A DNA stretch of 64,000 bases, taken from contig NZ_CANBCA010000002.1 in assembly GCF_947367035.1 (NCBI RefSeq), forward strand, positions 81,672 through 145,671. The letters run 5' to 3'. Position 1 is the stretch's first letter; each line of letters opens with the position of its first letter. The position numbers were made by a program, and so were the translations under genes. The DNA comes from an uncultured Helicobacter sp. GTDB taxonomy: Bacteria > Campylobacterota > Campylobacteria > Campylobacterales > Helicobacteraceae. The notes below the pieces were generated by a model, which saw only the letters and a list, made by a program, of their open reading frames with translations, did not search any database and had not been told where the DNA came from. Below, one piece after another: positions 44,407-53,594 of this stretch.

Positions 44407-45969
44407 TTATACATTGAGCATTACTCGCACTTTACAATCTGGACAGCATTGAATTGTCTTTAATTTTTTAGAATCATTAGCAAAAGACTCTCCGAGCATA
44501 GACATTACCTTATCAATAGACTTTTTAGTGCTAAAGATTTCACCGCATTCCACACACAAAAAAGGCTCATCTTTGGCTAATTCTTTGCTTTTAAACCACT
44601 CTGGTTTTAGCGCAATACCTTCTTTACCAAGATCCATTGCATCTTCAGGACAAGAGGTAACACAATATCCGCAAGTTGTGCAAAGACTTGCATTAAATCG
44701 CAAAGAAAAATCATCACTTCTTGCAAAAATTGCATTAACATTGCACGCCCCTACACAAGAGAGGCAAAGTGTGCATTTTTGAGTATCTACCTTAATCTCA
44801 CCATAAAAAACGGATTCTTTATGCAAATGTGAGTTTGAAACACTTTTAGCCAATCCATAATCCTTCTCTTTGACCATATACTGCAAACGTTGCGCAAAAG
44901 ATTCACGATAAGGCTTATTATAACGATTTTTGTAAAAATAAGGCTCTATTTGAGGCAACTTGAATGCGATTTGAGCCAATGATTCTACCTGTTGCACAGC
45001 AACGATAGAATCTTGTTTATAAATTTGTTGTGTAATATTGTTTAAAAATTTCATTGTTGCACTTAAATGTTGCGTATAAACAACAACTGCATATCCACTA
45101 GTCTGCACGATACTCAATAAGTCATTTTCATTTAATATTAACAGATTTGATAAAACCAGAGGTAAAAAATCTGGAGGCAGAACTTTATTTTGCGAAACTA
45201 AAGCCTCATAATTTTGCGTATCACACAAAAAAACTTTCTGTCCTTTATACTGCTCAATGATCTCGCCCAAACCCTCTTTTGGTAGCTCTTCATACTCTAA
45301 GCAGTTTGTTGGGCATACCCCTACACAAGCTCCACAGCCAATGCAATCAATAGGCGAAAAGATTAATTCCATCAAATTGTCCTCATTACTCACGCCAAAG
45401 GTTGGACAAACATCAACACATCTTGCGCAATGTTTTTCTCGTCTATGATGATACTGACATATATTATCTTGATAACTAATTAAATCTTTATAAGCGTAAA
45501 TTCCTATATTTTTCTTTAATTTTTCTAACAATACTTCCGGAGTTTTGAACTCTGCTACGCTATATACTCCCTTAAAACGCAATAATTCTTCTTCCTCTAC
45601 AAACAAGACCGCTTGTGCAAATCCTACCATTTCCCCATTCTTTAATCTTGCATTAAATGCACCAAAATACCCACTAAAATTTTCTAAAAATTCTAAATCT
45701 AATAAAAAAACTTCAAAAACATCTTGTGCCAACTCTATAAAATCTTGAACAACTTGCGGTATTACATCTCGTGTTTCTTTTATATAGATAATCGCGAGTT
45801 TTGGGCTAACTTTTACTTCTTTACTATTTTCTAATACAAAATCATCTGTAATTTCTTGAATTTGGTTTAGCGTTGCTAGTTTTTCAGAATAGTTTTTGTC
45901 CGCTTTATCCAACAACAAATTGCCAAGAGGCAAGGATTCGACAACAATGTTTATAGGATATTCTAACAT
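44407..45969 (-). CDS. Multi-cluster 4Fe-4S ferredoxin protein of fdh operon
   Basis: A 520-residue cytoplasmic iron-sulfur protein. There are two ferredoxin-type motifs near residues 185-225 (CARCVDVCP preceded by a CQYHHRREKHC; CIGCGACVGVCP), then a domain of about 165 residues without known motifs, then two more near 395-440 (CTLCLSCVGACN; CTTCGYCVTSCP) and a C-terminal zinc-ribbon-like pair (CVECGE; CCPDCK). No signal peptide. It starts the fdh operon, so a role in electron supply to assembly or a cytoplasmic electron link is possible. Function unknown. Confidence 0.82.
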   Translation of the reverse strand: MLEYPINIVVESLPLGNLLLDKADKNYSEKLATLNQIQEITDDFVLENSKEVKVSPKLAIIYIKETRDVIPQVVQDFIELAQDVFEVFLLDLEFLENFSGYFGAFNARLKNGEMVGFAQAVLFVEEEELLRFKGVYSVAEFKTPEVLLEKLKKNIGIYAYKDLISYQDNICQYHHRREKHCARCVDVCPTFGVSNEDNLMELIFSPIDCIGCGACVGVCPTNCLEYEELPKEGLGEIIEQYKGQKVFLCDTQNYEALVSQNKVLPPDFLPLVLSNLLILNENDLLSIVQTSGYAVVVYTQHLSATMKFLNNITQQIYKQDSIVAVQQVESLAQIAFKLPQIEPYFYKNRYNKPYRESFAQRLQYMVKEKDYGLAKSVSNSHLHKESVFYGEIKVDTQKCTLCLSCVGACNVNAIFARSDDFSLRFNASLCTTCGYCVTSCPEDAMDLGKEGIALKPEWFKSKELAKDEPFLCVECGEIFSTKKSIDKVMSMLGESFANDSKKLKTIQCCPDCKVRVMLNV

Positions 45970-46036
45970 ATTCTTACTTTCCCTTAAAACCTTATAATCA
46001 AAACGTGTTGAATGACCCTATTCACTTTTAATTCGC

Positions 46037-46066
46037 ATTTTACTCACTTCAGACTAAAAAAGTCAA
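46037..46066 (-). promoter_or_regulatory. Sigma70-type promoter of fdh operon
   Basis: On the minus strand TTGACT (46061-46066), an 18-base spacer and TAAAAT (46037-46042), about 70 bases before the ferredoxin gene. A second -10-like TGATTATAAG lies closer to the gene, near 45995. Confidence 0.45.
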
Positions 46067-46083
46067 GATTTTTTTAACATTTG

Positions 46084-46107
46084 TCAATATATAAATCAAT
46101 ATATAAA
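46084..46107. repeat. 12-bp tandem repeat TCAATATATAAA x2
   Basis: Two perfect tandem copies between the end of nuoN and the fdh promoter, upstream of the TTGACT box on the minus strand. Possible binding site, possibly incidental in AT-rich DNA. Confidence 0.5.
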
Positions 46108-46158
46108 CAAAAAACTGAAAGATTCATCAAGATAGCCTAAAAATTCTATTTTAGACCA

Positions 46159-47646
46159 TCACATAAAATTACTACCAACTAATCCATAAATTCCAAGTAA
46201 CAATCCATCTACAACCAATGCAGATACGCATACATAAAGCGTTGCGATTCCTACAATAATTTTAAGTGGTAGGGTTGCATTTTGCAAATAAATACTTCCA
46301 TCACCAATTAAGGGGTCTTTTAAAAACATATAAACAATCAACTTCAAATAATAATATGCCGCAATTGCACTATTCACAGCCATTACAAAGGCTAAAAATA
46401 AATAATCATTATTGATAGCGGCACTCATTAAATAAACTTTTCCCCAAAAGACTGAAAAAGGAGGAATCCCAGCCAAAGAAAGCATAAATAATCCCATAAT
46501 AACAGCCGCTAAGGGACAAAGTTTGATGAGTCCTGAAAATTTTTCATAAGAGTGATCATAACGCTTGTCCCACATCTGCTCTTTAGTGCGAGAAATCCAT
46601 AACATTGCAAAAATTCCAAGGTTTGTAAAAAGAAAAAGTATCCAATATAAAAATAATGCACTATAAGCTTGCATTCCACCAATCAACACGGCACTAAATG
46701 CAAAACCTGCGTGAGAAATAGAACTATAAGCCAACATACGTTTTACATCTTTTTGGACAAGTGCAACAAGATTAGGCAGAGTAATTGTAATAACGATTAA
46801 CAAGTAAAAAATATTATGCACCCAAACTAATTCCATAAAGAAACTAAAGATTCTAATAGCTACAACTAATGCTGCAATCTTAGGGACAATAGACATAAAG
46901 CCAGCCAAAAATGAATTGGAACCCTCATAAACATCTGGTGTCCAAGTATGAAATGGAACTAAAGATGCTTTAAATCCAATAGAAGCGATAAAAAATACTA
47001 CGCCACTAAGCACCAAATAAGAAGGTTGATAATTATTATTTTCTAAGACTGCTTTTATTCCCTCTAAATCCAAATGCCCACTTGCCGCATAAAGTAACAT
47101 TGAACCAAAGGCGAAGCAACCAGCTGATAGAGAACCCATTGTGAAATATTTAATTGCTGCTTCAAATGCTGTTGAGCGATTGTGCATTGCAATGAGAGTA
47201 TAAAGAGCAAGAGAAGCGGTTTCTAGTCCTAAGAATATTACAATAAGGTGGTCGCTACTGACCATAAATTGGAATCCCGCACACATAAATAAAAAAAGCG
47301 CATAATACTCTGGATAAGCAAATTCGTGAAATCTATTATAACTCAAAGTCAGAGGCACGAATAAAATTGCAGCAATAAGAATAATGACTTGTCCTAAAAG
47401 CGCAATTCCATCAATTAAAATTAAATCGAAGAAGGCTCTTGATTCGCTACTAATGCCAAAAAACATAATATAGCCTAAATCTAACCCCAAAAATAAAATT
47501 GCAAGCATTGTATAAAGTTGTTTATTTGTGCTTTTTAACCACATATCAACAACCAAAATCAAAAGCCCTCCCACAATCGCAATCAACATAGGGAAGATAC
47601 TAAAAATATTTAAACTCTCCAATGGAACACTAAAAGTTTCTAACAT
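46159..47646 (-). CDS. nuoN: Complex I subunit NuoN
   Basis: A 495-residue antiporter-like membrane subunit with about 14 helices. [25 protein letters not shown] sequence (near 300) and [19 protein letters not shown] (near 163) hold the conserved Lys and Glu of the proton path. Last gene of the nuo operon, adjoining nuoM without a spacer. AT-rich DNA follows with no clear terminator. Confidence 0.97.
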   Translation of the reverse strand: MLETFSVPLESLNIFSIFPMLIAIVGGLLILVVDMWLKSTNKQLYTMLAILFLGLDLGYIMFFGISSESRAFFDLILIDGIALLGQVIILIAAILFVPLTLSYNRFHEFAYPEYYALFLFMCAGFQFMVSSDHLIVIFLGLETASLALYTLIAMHNRSTAFEAAIKYFTMGSLSAGCFAFGSMLLYAASGHLDLEGIKAVLENNNYQPSYLVLSGVVFFIASIGFKASLVPFHTWTPDVYEGSNSFLAGFMSIVPKIAALVVAIRIFSFFMELVWVHNIFYLLIVITITLPNLVALVQKDVKRMLAYSSISHAGFAFSAVLIGGMQAYSALFLYWILFLFTNLGIFAMLWISRTKEQMWDKRYDHSYEKFSGLIKLCPLAAVIMGLFMLSLAGIPPFSVFWGKVYLMSAAINNDYLFLAFVMAVNSAIAAYYYLKLIVYMFLKDPLIGDGSIYLQNATLPLKIIVGIATLYVCVSALVVDGLLLGIYGLVGSNFM

Positions 47647-49272
47647 CTATCTTCCCTCCTCTTGTAAAGTTTCTTGAGTACTTTTTAGTGTTTTGTTATC
47701 ATCTAAACCCTCAAGACTTTGGGTGCTTGATACATCTTCTCCTTGTGAAGACTCCATTAATTGTGATAGATCCATACCAAAAAAACTTTGAGATTCTGGA
47801 GTTATTGCACGAGAATACATCACTGCAAGCATATTTTCCACACCTTTATTAATTGGCTCTAAAATAGGCTTAGGATAAATTCCAAGCCAAATTACAATGG
47901 CAACTAGTGGCAACAAGGCAACCCATTCGCGTTGATTTAAATCTTGTAATTTTAAATTTTCTTCATTCGATAATTGTCCATAGAATGTTTTACGATATAG
48001 ATTCAACATATAAATTGCACCTACAATAATGCTAATCCCAGCAATACCTGTCAAAAGAGGAGAAATTTGGAAGAATCCAAGCAATGATAAAAACTCTCCC
48101 ACAAACCCCATCGTAAGAGGCAATCCTGCAGAAGCCATCATCATAATCCCAAAAATAGCCGCATAGTTTGGCATAACTTTTGCAATTCCACCAAATTCAG
48201 CAATAAGCTTAGTATGTCTTCTTTCATAAATCATTCCCACAAGCATAAAAAGTGCTCCACTAATGATTCCGTGGCTTAACATAAAAAACACTGACCCTGA
48301 AATCCCTTCAACATTAAGAGCAAAGATTCCAATCATAATGACACCCATATGTGAGATAGAACTATAGGCTACGACTTGCTTTATATCTTCTTGGGCAAAT
48401 GCTACCATTGCGCCATAAATAATCATTATTAAAGAAAGAATTGCAACAGGCATTAGCAACGCCACACTTGCATCAGGAAAAAGCGGCAGAGAAAAACGCA
48501 CAAACCCATAAGTCCCCATCTTTAAAAGCACGGCTGCAAGAATAATAGAACCAATCGTTGGTGCCTGTCCGTGCGCATAAGGTAACCAAGTATGAAAAGG
48601 AAACATAGGCACTTTAACCGCCAAACCACAAAAAAATGCGACAAAAAGCCACATTTGTAGGTTTTTTGGAATTGCACTTAGACTATACCATTCCAAAAGA
48701 GAAAATGTCCAAACGCCACTGACGTTAAAATAATAATATGCTAAAAACAGAATCCCAACTAGCATAATCATAGAACCTAAGAAAGTATATAAGAAAAATT
48801 TTACTGCGGCATAAATTCTACTACCACTTCCCCAAGCACCAATAATATAAAGCATCGGCACAAGTGAAAGCTCCCAAAAAATATAAAATAAAATCATATC
48901 TAATGCACAAAATACACCAATCATAATACTTTCAAGGCACAAAAGAGAGATAATGAGTTTTTTAGTTTCCTGCTTTTCATTAAGGTAAATAAATCCAATT
49001 AAACTGATGAACGCGCTAAGCACAATAAGAAAGAGAGTAACTCCATCAACACCAACAAGATAACTAATGCCAAAATTCATCACTAAAGGAAATGAGGTTA
49101 CAAACTGAAATCCATCGGCACTTTTATCAAAACTATTCCATAGAAGCAATGCCAACCCTAGCTCAATCAAACCGATAATCACTGCATAAGCTTTAAGATT
49201 TTCTTTAATGCCAATAGCTAAAATCGCTCCAACTAAGGGAAAAAAGATAAGTAAAGTTAAAAGGTAGTCCAT
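47647..49272 (-). CDS. nuoM: Complex I subunit NuoM
   Basis: A 541-residue antiporter-like membrane subunit of the proton-pumping arm. Family segments: FYIFWELSLVPMLYIIGAWG near 128, PFHTWLPYAHGQAPT near 225 and DIKQVVAYSSISHMGVIMIG near 300. A disordered polar tail of about 40 residues (SSQGEDVSSTQSLEG) follows the last helix. It overlaps the end of nuoL by 16 bases, where a G7 run lies just before the ATG. Confidence 0.97.
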   Translation of the reverse strand: MDYLLTLLIFFPLVGAILAIGIKENLKAYAVIIGLIELGLALLLWNSFDKSADGFQFVTSFPLVMNFGISYLVGVDGVTLFLIVLSAFISLIGFIYLNEKQETKKLIISLLCLESIMIGVFCALDMILFYIFWELSLVPMLYIIGAWGSGSRIYAAVKFFLYTFLGSMIMLVGILFLAYYYFNVSGVWTFSLLEWYSLSAIPKNLQMWLFVAFFCGLAVKVPMFPFHTWLPYAHGQAPTIGSIILAAVLLKMGTYGFVRFSLPLFPDASVALLMPVAILSLIMIIYGAMVAFAQEDIKQVVAYSSISHMGVIMIGIFALNVEGISGSVFFMLSHGIISGALFMLVGMIYERRHTKLIAEFGGIAKVMPNYAAIFGIMMMASAGLPLTMGFVGEFLSLLGFFQISPLLTGIAGISIIVGAIYMLNLYRKTFYGQLSNEENLKLQDLNQREWVALLPLVAIVIWLGIYPKPILEPINKGVENMLAVMYSRAITPESQSFFGMDLSQLMESSQGEDVSSTQSLEGLDDNKTLKSTQETLQEEGR

Positions 49273-51116
49273 ACACCCCCCCTATAAATAAATACAAATA
49301 GTAATAAAACTACCACACCAAAAAACATAATTTTTAACATTTTAGAAAGATTCCCCCCTTGAATCCATTGCATACTTTCCCCACCACTATTAATCAATCT
49401 AGCAATAGCATCAACCACAAAATCAACCACACATTTATCGGCAAGCCAAGCGACTTTGGATAATTTAATGTAATTTTGTATCCATAGCTTATCATATAAA
49501 GCAGGAATATAGTATTGATGACTTAAGAGTTTATAAATAAAAGTCTCTTGCCATTTAGGAGAAAACCCACCTTTTTTATATTTAAATACTGCCAATGCAA
49601 TCCCACAAAGAGCAACAAAAGAAGTGATAAAAATTAGATTCCATATAGTTTTAGATTCCAAATTTGCACTAAAATCAGGCAGAGTTTGCGTTACAAAATG
49701 ATGAAAATTTGGTTCAAAAAATCCTGCAAATATCGCTAAAATTCCAAGAGGTAACATTGCATAAAGCATATAAGGATAAGCTTCGTGCGGATGATTTTCT
49801 TCGTGTTTTTGCTCTCCAAAAAATACAAGCATAATCAATCGAAAGCTATAAAATGCAGTTAAAAATGCCCCTAGCAACAAGGCACCCCATAAAATATAAG
49901 CATCAGAACCAAACGCAGCTTCTAAAATTTTATCTTTAGAAAAAAATCCAGAAAATGGGTAGATTCCAGCCAACGCAATAGAGGCAAGAATCATTAAAAT
50001 TGCAGTCATTTTAAGTGGCTGATAAAGTGCTCCCATCTTAGAAATATCTAATCTATCGTGCATAGCGTGCATAACATTTCCCGCTCCTAAGAATAATAAG
50101 GATTTAAAAAATGCGTGTGTTGCTAAATGGAACAATGCAATCCAATAAGCCTCTAATCCTGCTGCAACAAACATATAGCCCAATTGTGAAAGAGTAGAAT
50201 AAGCAATAATGCGTTTCAAATCTCTATTCACCAATGCCATTGTTGCTGCAAAGAGCGCCACAAATGCTCCAAGACTTGCAATTAAAAACCCAATCTCTGG
50301 AATCATCGTATAAAGTGGATTTGCTCGAATCACCAAATAAACCCCAGCAGTTACCATTGTCGCTGCGTGAATTAATGCAGAAACTGGTGTCGGACCCTCC
50401 ATTGCATCAGCAAGCCAAGTATGTAGAGGAAATTGTGCACTTTTTCCCATTGCACCTACAAAAAGTAAAATACCAATAGTTATTAAAATACCTTTTGGTG
50501 CTTCATAAACACTGCTTAAAACCTCTTCATAATTTAATGTGCCAAAAGTCCAATAAATTAAAAAGATTCCAAGCAACATTCCCAAATCTGCAATTCTATT
50601 CATAATAAAAGCTTCATTGGCTGCAAAAGAAGCAGAATCTCGCTCATACCAAAACCCAATAAGCATCCAAGAACAAAGTCCTACGCCTTCCCAACCGATA
50701 AATAATCCAGCAAAGTTATCACTCATTACTAAAATCAACATAGAAAAGACAAAAGCACTAAGATAAACAAAAAACCTATTGAAACTTTTATCGTGGCTCA
50801 TATAACCGATAGAATATATATGCACACACAAGGAAACAAGCGTTACAACCAATATCATTGTTGCACTCACACTATCCACTAAAAATCCAAAAGGAATGTA
50901 AAGTCCCCCCGCCCCAATCCAATCCATTAGGACAACTTTAACAATACCACCTTGCAATGTATGCACCAATAGCAATAAAGAAGCCAGAAAGGAAACTCCA
51001 AGCATTAAAGAAGCAAAGATTCCAACACTTATAAATTTTCGTTTTGAAGCAAATGGAATCCCGAACAATGAACCCACCAATGGCGTAAATAATGCGATAT
51101 ATAAAATTGCTTCCAT
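49257..51116 (-). CDS. nuoL: Complex I subunit NuoL
   Basis: A 619-residue membrane subunit, the distal antiporter-like unit with the long lateral helix. Family segments: SDNFAGLFIGWEGVGLCSWMLIGF near 130, FPLHTWLADAMEGPTPVSALIHAAT near 227 and DLKRIIAYSTLSQLGYMFVA near 298. The C-terminal part has the lateral helix and final anchor. The last codons contain a run of seven Gs. Confidence 0.97.
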   Translation of the reverse strand: MEAILYIALFTPLVGSLFGIPFASKRKFISVGIFASLMLGVSFLASLLLLVHTLQGGIVKVVLMDWIGAGGLYIPFGFLVDSVSATMILVVTLVSLCVHIYSIGYMSHDKSFNRFFVYLSAFVFSMLILVMSDNFAGLFIGWEGVGLCSWMLIGFWYERDSASFAANEAFIMNRIADLGMLLGIFLIYWTFGTLNYEEVLSSVYEAPKGILITIGILLFVGAMGKSAQFPLHTWLADAMEGPTPVSALIHAATMVTAGVYLVIRANPLYTMIPEIGFLIASLGAFVALFAATMALVNRDLKRIIAYSTLSQLGYMFVAAGLEAYWIALFHLATHAFFKSLLFLGAGNVMHAMHDRLDISKMGALYQPLKMTAILMILASIALAGIYPFSGFFSKDKILEAAFGSDAYILWGALLLGAFLTAFYSFRLIMLVFFGEQKHEENHPHEAYPYMLYAMLPLGILAIFAGFFEPNFHHFVTQTLPDFSANLESKTIWNLIFITSFVALCGIALAVFKYKKGGFSPKWQETFIYKLLSHQYYIPALYDKLWIQNYIKLSKVAWLADKCVVDFVVDAIARLINSGGESMQWIQGGNLSKMLKIMFFGVVVLLLFVFIYRGGVWTTF

Positions 51117-51118
51117 TC

Positions 51119-51421
51119 CTAGCCTTCCATAATTTGTAATCTATCTAAATCTAGTGTATGATGTTTTTTATACCAAGCTATCAGCAATCCAACCCCAATT
51201 GCTACTTCGCTTGCTGCCACCGCTAGGATAAAAAACGCAAACATTTGTCCATTTAAATCACCAAGATATTTTCCAACTGCAACAAATCCAATATTTACAG
51301 CACTTAACAAGATTTCTGTTGAAAAAAACAACATCAACAAATTTTTACGCCTAAGCATACCAAAAACCCCCACCATAAACATTAAACTAGATAAAATCAA
51401 ATAATGATTAAGCGTTATCAT
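51119..51421 (-). CDS. nuoK: Complex I subunit NuoK
   Basis: A 100-residue membrane subunit with three helices; the Glu of STEILLSAVNIGF (near 34) and of AASEVAIGVGL (near 70) are the conserved buried acids. I chose the ATG at 51421, 14 bases inside nuoJ, because GGAGAG lies just upstream and the length then equals the family norm. Confidence 0.96.
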   Translation of the reverse strand: MITLNHYLILSSLMFMVGVFGMLRRKNLLMLFFSTEILLSAVNIGFVAVGKYLGDLNGQMFAFFILAVAASEVAIGVGLLIAWYKKHHTLDLDRLQIMEG

Positions 51422-51974
51422 TTTGCTCTCCTTTAGGTGCTTGCTCATTGAGAGTTAAAGAGTAATGCATTCCTTTGCCCGCTAAGACAATCCCAGCAAT
51501 CATTGCTACAAGCAACATTAATGCAGCAATTTCAAAAGGAATCAAAAATTTTGTGAAAAGAACATATCCTATCATCTGCACATTTCCTACACCTTCCTTT
51601 AATGGAATCGTTGCTTCTAAATTTGTAAGATTCTGTGCAATCACTGGCGCAACCACTACAACAACTAATAACAATGCTCCAAGTCCGCTTAATACGAACA
51701 GCATTTTAGGATTCGCTATTTTTTCATTTTGCAATTTTTGAGAATCAAAAAACATCATTGCAAAAGCATAGAGTGCAATCACTGCGCCTGTATAAACAGC
51801 AATTTGCACAACTCCTAAAAACTCTGCTCCAAGCAAAAAGAAAAAAGCAGAAACAAAAATCATTCCAGCCGCCAACGCACTAAGTGCATACAAAATATTA
51901 CGCGTGGTAACAACTATCAAGAACATTGCCAATGTTAATGCACAAAATGTATAAAATGCAATAGCCTCAAGCAT
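51408..51974 (-). CDS. nuoJ: Complex I subunit NuoJ
   Basis: A 188-residue membrane subunit with five helices. The segment FLLLGAEFLGVVQIAVYTGAV near 45-65 with the conserved Glu and Tyr is the family signature around the pi-bulge helix. It starts eight bases inside the end of nuoI, consistent with translational coupling. Confidence 0.95.
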   Translation of the reverse strand: MLEAIAFYTFCALTLAMFLIVVTTRNILYALSALAAGMIFVSAFFFLLGAEFLGVVQIAVYTGAVIALYAFAMMFFDSQKLQNEKIANPKMLFVLSGLGALLLVVVVVAPVIAQNLTNLEATIPLKEGVGNVQMIGYVLFTKFLIPFEIAALMLLVAMIAGIVLAGKGMHYSLTLNEQAPKGEQNDNA

Positions 51975-52602
51975 TGACTTCCTCCTTCGCTTTTACTTCG
52001 TTTTTACTTTCTACTTCCTCTAAATATTTTAATGGCGTAGCTTTAATGCGCTTATCCGCATCTGTATTTACGCTTCCAGCACCACTAAACTCAGAATCTT
52101 GTCCGCCCAATACTTTATCAATAGGCGTTAACATATCCTTTTTGAGTGCGAAAGATGCTCTTTGCTCACTTGCATTTTCATATCTTTTGCTATGCACGAT
52201 TGCAAGTTCTGGACAAACTTCAGCACATAATCCACAATAAATACATCGTCCAAAATTAATGCTATATTCAAAAACTTTTTTACGTTTGTCTTCCCCGTAT
52301 CCCGTTTCCATACGAATACAATTCGCCACACAGATTTTTTCACATAATCCACAACCAATACAACGTTCATTGCCACTTTCAAGCAAACGTTTTAACTCAT
52401 GCACTGCCCGATAGCGCGGACTTAAAGGTAATTTTTCTAATGGATATTGCACAGTGTGAATTTGCGCTTGGCAAAACTCTTTAAACACCAACCATAAACC
52501 TACAAATAATTCACCTTTAAAAGCACGATTCCAAAATTTTACAAATTTCTGAACATTACTTAGTGAGGGCGTTTGTCCAATGATTTTTATATACTTGCTC
52601 AA
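51967..52602 (-). CDS. nuoI: Complex I subunit NuoI
   Basis: A 211-residue protein carrying clusters N6a and N6b: CIGCGLCEKICVANC near 101 and CIYCGLCAEVCPELA near 140. I place the start at a TTG (52602) overlapping the nuoH stop, because GGAGG lies six bases upstream and the protein then begins SKYIKIIGQ; the open frame continues 126 bases upstream only inside nuoH. A C-terminal extension of about 55 residues, rich in Lys and Glu, exceeds the E. coli protein. Confidence 0.93.
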   Translation of the reverse strand: MSKYIKIIGQTPSLSNVQKFVKFWNRAFKGELFVGLWLVFKEFCQAQIHTVQYPLEKLPLSPRYRAVHELKRLLESGNERCIGCGLCEKICVANCIRMETGYGEDKRKKVFEYSINFGRCIYCGLCAEVCPELAIVHSKRYENASEQRASFALKKDMLTPIDKVLGGQDSEFSGAGSVNTDADKRIKATPLKYLEEVESKNEVKAKEEVNA

Positions 52603-53594
52603 TTCCCACCTCCTAAGCATACAATCCCTGTAACAAAAACATTTAAAAGAGCAAGAGGAAACAATACTCTCCAGCATAATCCCATTAGTTGGTCTGGACG
52701 TATGTGTGGATATGCCGCCCTTGCCCACATAAATAAAAAGATAAGAAAACTAACCTTTAAAAGAATTGCAATTCCGCCCGGAATGAACCCGAGTGGATTA
52801 AAACCACCTAGAAAAATCAAAGACACAACAAAAGATAATGCAATCATACTTGCATATTCACCGATAAAAAACATTCCCCAACGCATTCCTGCATACTCTG
52901 TTGCATATCCTGAAACAATTTCTGCCTCGTGTTCTAGCAAATCAAAAGGTGTTCTATTTAACTCGGCATAACCTGCAAACAAAAATAAAAAAAAGGCTAA
53001 AGGTTGAGAAAAAACCAACCAACCTGCGATTCCACTATTTTGATAATTATTAATATCAATCAAAGATAAAGAGCCAACCAGCATCAAAGGAGCTAAAAGA
53101 GATAACCCAGAAATTACTTCAAAACTAAGCAACTGCACCGTTGCTCTAGCCGCTCCCAAAATTGACCATTTACTATTTGCGCTTATTCCTCCAAGCAAAG
53201 GACCATATAAACCCGCTGCTCCAACACTAAGCACAAACAAAATTCCTACATTAATATCTGAAATAATAGGTTGAATTATATAACCAAAAAGCTCAAATTC
53301 TGGGAAAAATGGAATGGGTGCCATTGCAATAAAGGCTGTGGCAGCAGTAATCGTGGGTGCAATCCTAAAGATAATACGATTTGCCCCACTTGGCACAATA
53401 TCTTCTTTTGTAAAAAGTTTAATTCCATCAGCAAGAATCTGCAAAACTCCAAAAGGTCCGACCATTGTTGGACCTAAGCGACGTTGAAAGAAAGCTAAAA
53501 TTTTACGCTCTATATAAGTTGTCAAACCAGCTAATGCGGAAAAAATTAGCACTACAAGTAAAATCTTAATCAGTGTCTCAATGATATAATTCAT
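52599..53594 (-). CDS. nuoH: Complex I subunit NuoH
   Basis: A 331-residue membrane subunit at the quinone-binding junction with eight helices. Family segments: AFFQRRLGPTMVGPFGVLQILADGIKL near 33, FDLLEHEAEIVSGYATEYAGM near 217 and RAAYPHIRPDQLMGLCWRVLFP near 290. It overlaps the nuoG stop (ATGA). Confidence 0.97.
   Translation of the reverse strand: MNYIIETLIKILLVVLIFSALAGLTTYIERKILAFFQRRLGPTMVGPFGVLQILADGIKLFTKEDIVPSGANRIIFRIAPTITAATAFIAMAPIPFFPEFELFGYIIQPIISDINVGILFVLSVGAAGLYGPLLGGISANSKWSILGAARATVQLLSFEVISGLSLLAPLMLVGSLSLIDINNYQNSGIAGWLVFSQPLAFFLFLFAGYAELNRTPFDLLEHEAEIVSGYATEYAGMRWGMFFIGEYASMIALSFVVSLIFLGGFNPLGFIPGGIAILLKVSFLIFLFMWARAAYPHIRPDQLMGLCWRVLFPLALLNVFVTGIVCLGGGN

Noticed and set aside
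49275..49281. G7 run (minus strand) at the nuoL end and nuoM start as a contingency locus.
   Set aside because: Seven bases are borderline, and a slip would change only the last few NuoL residues; it more likely provides GC-rich ribosome binding.
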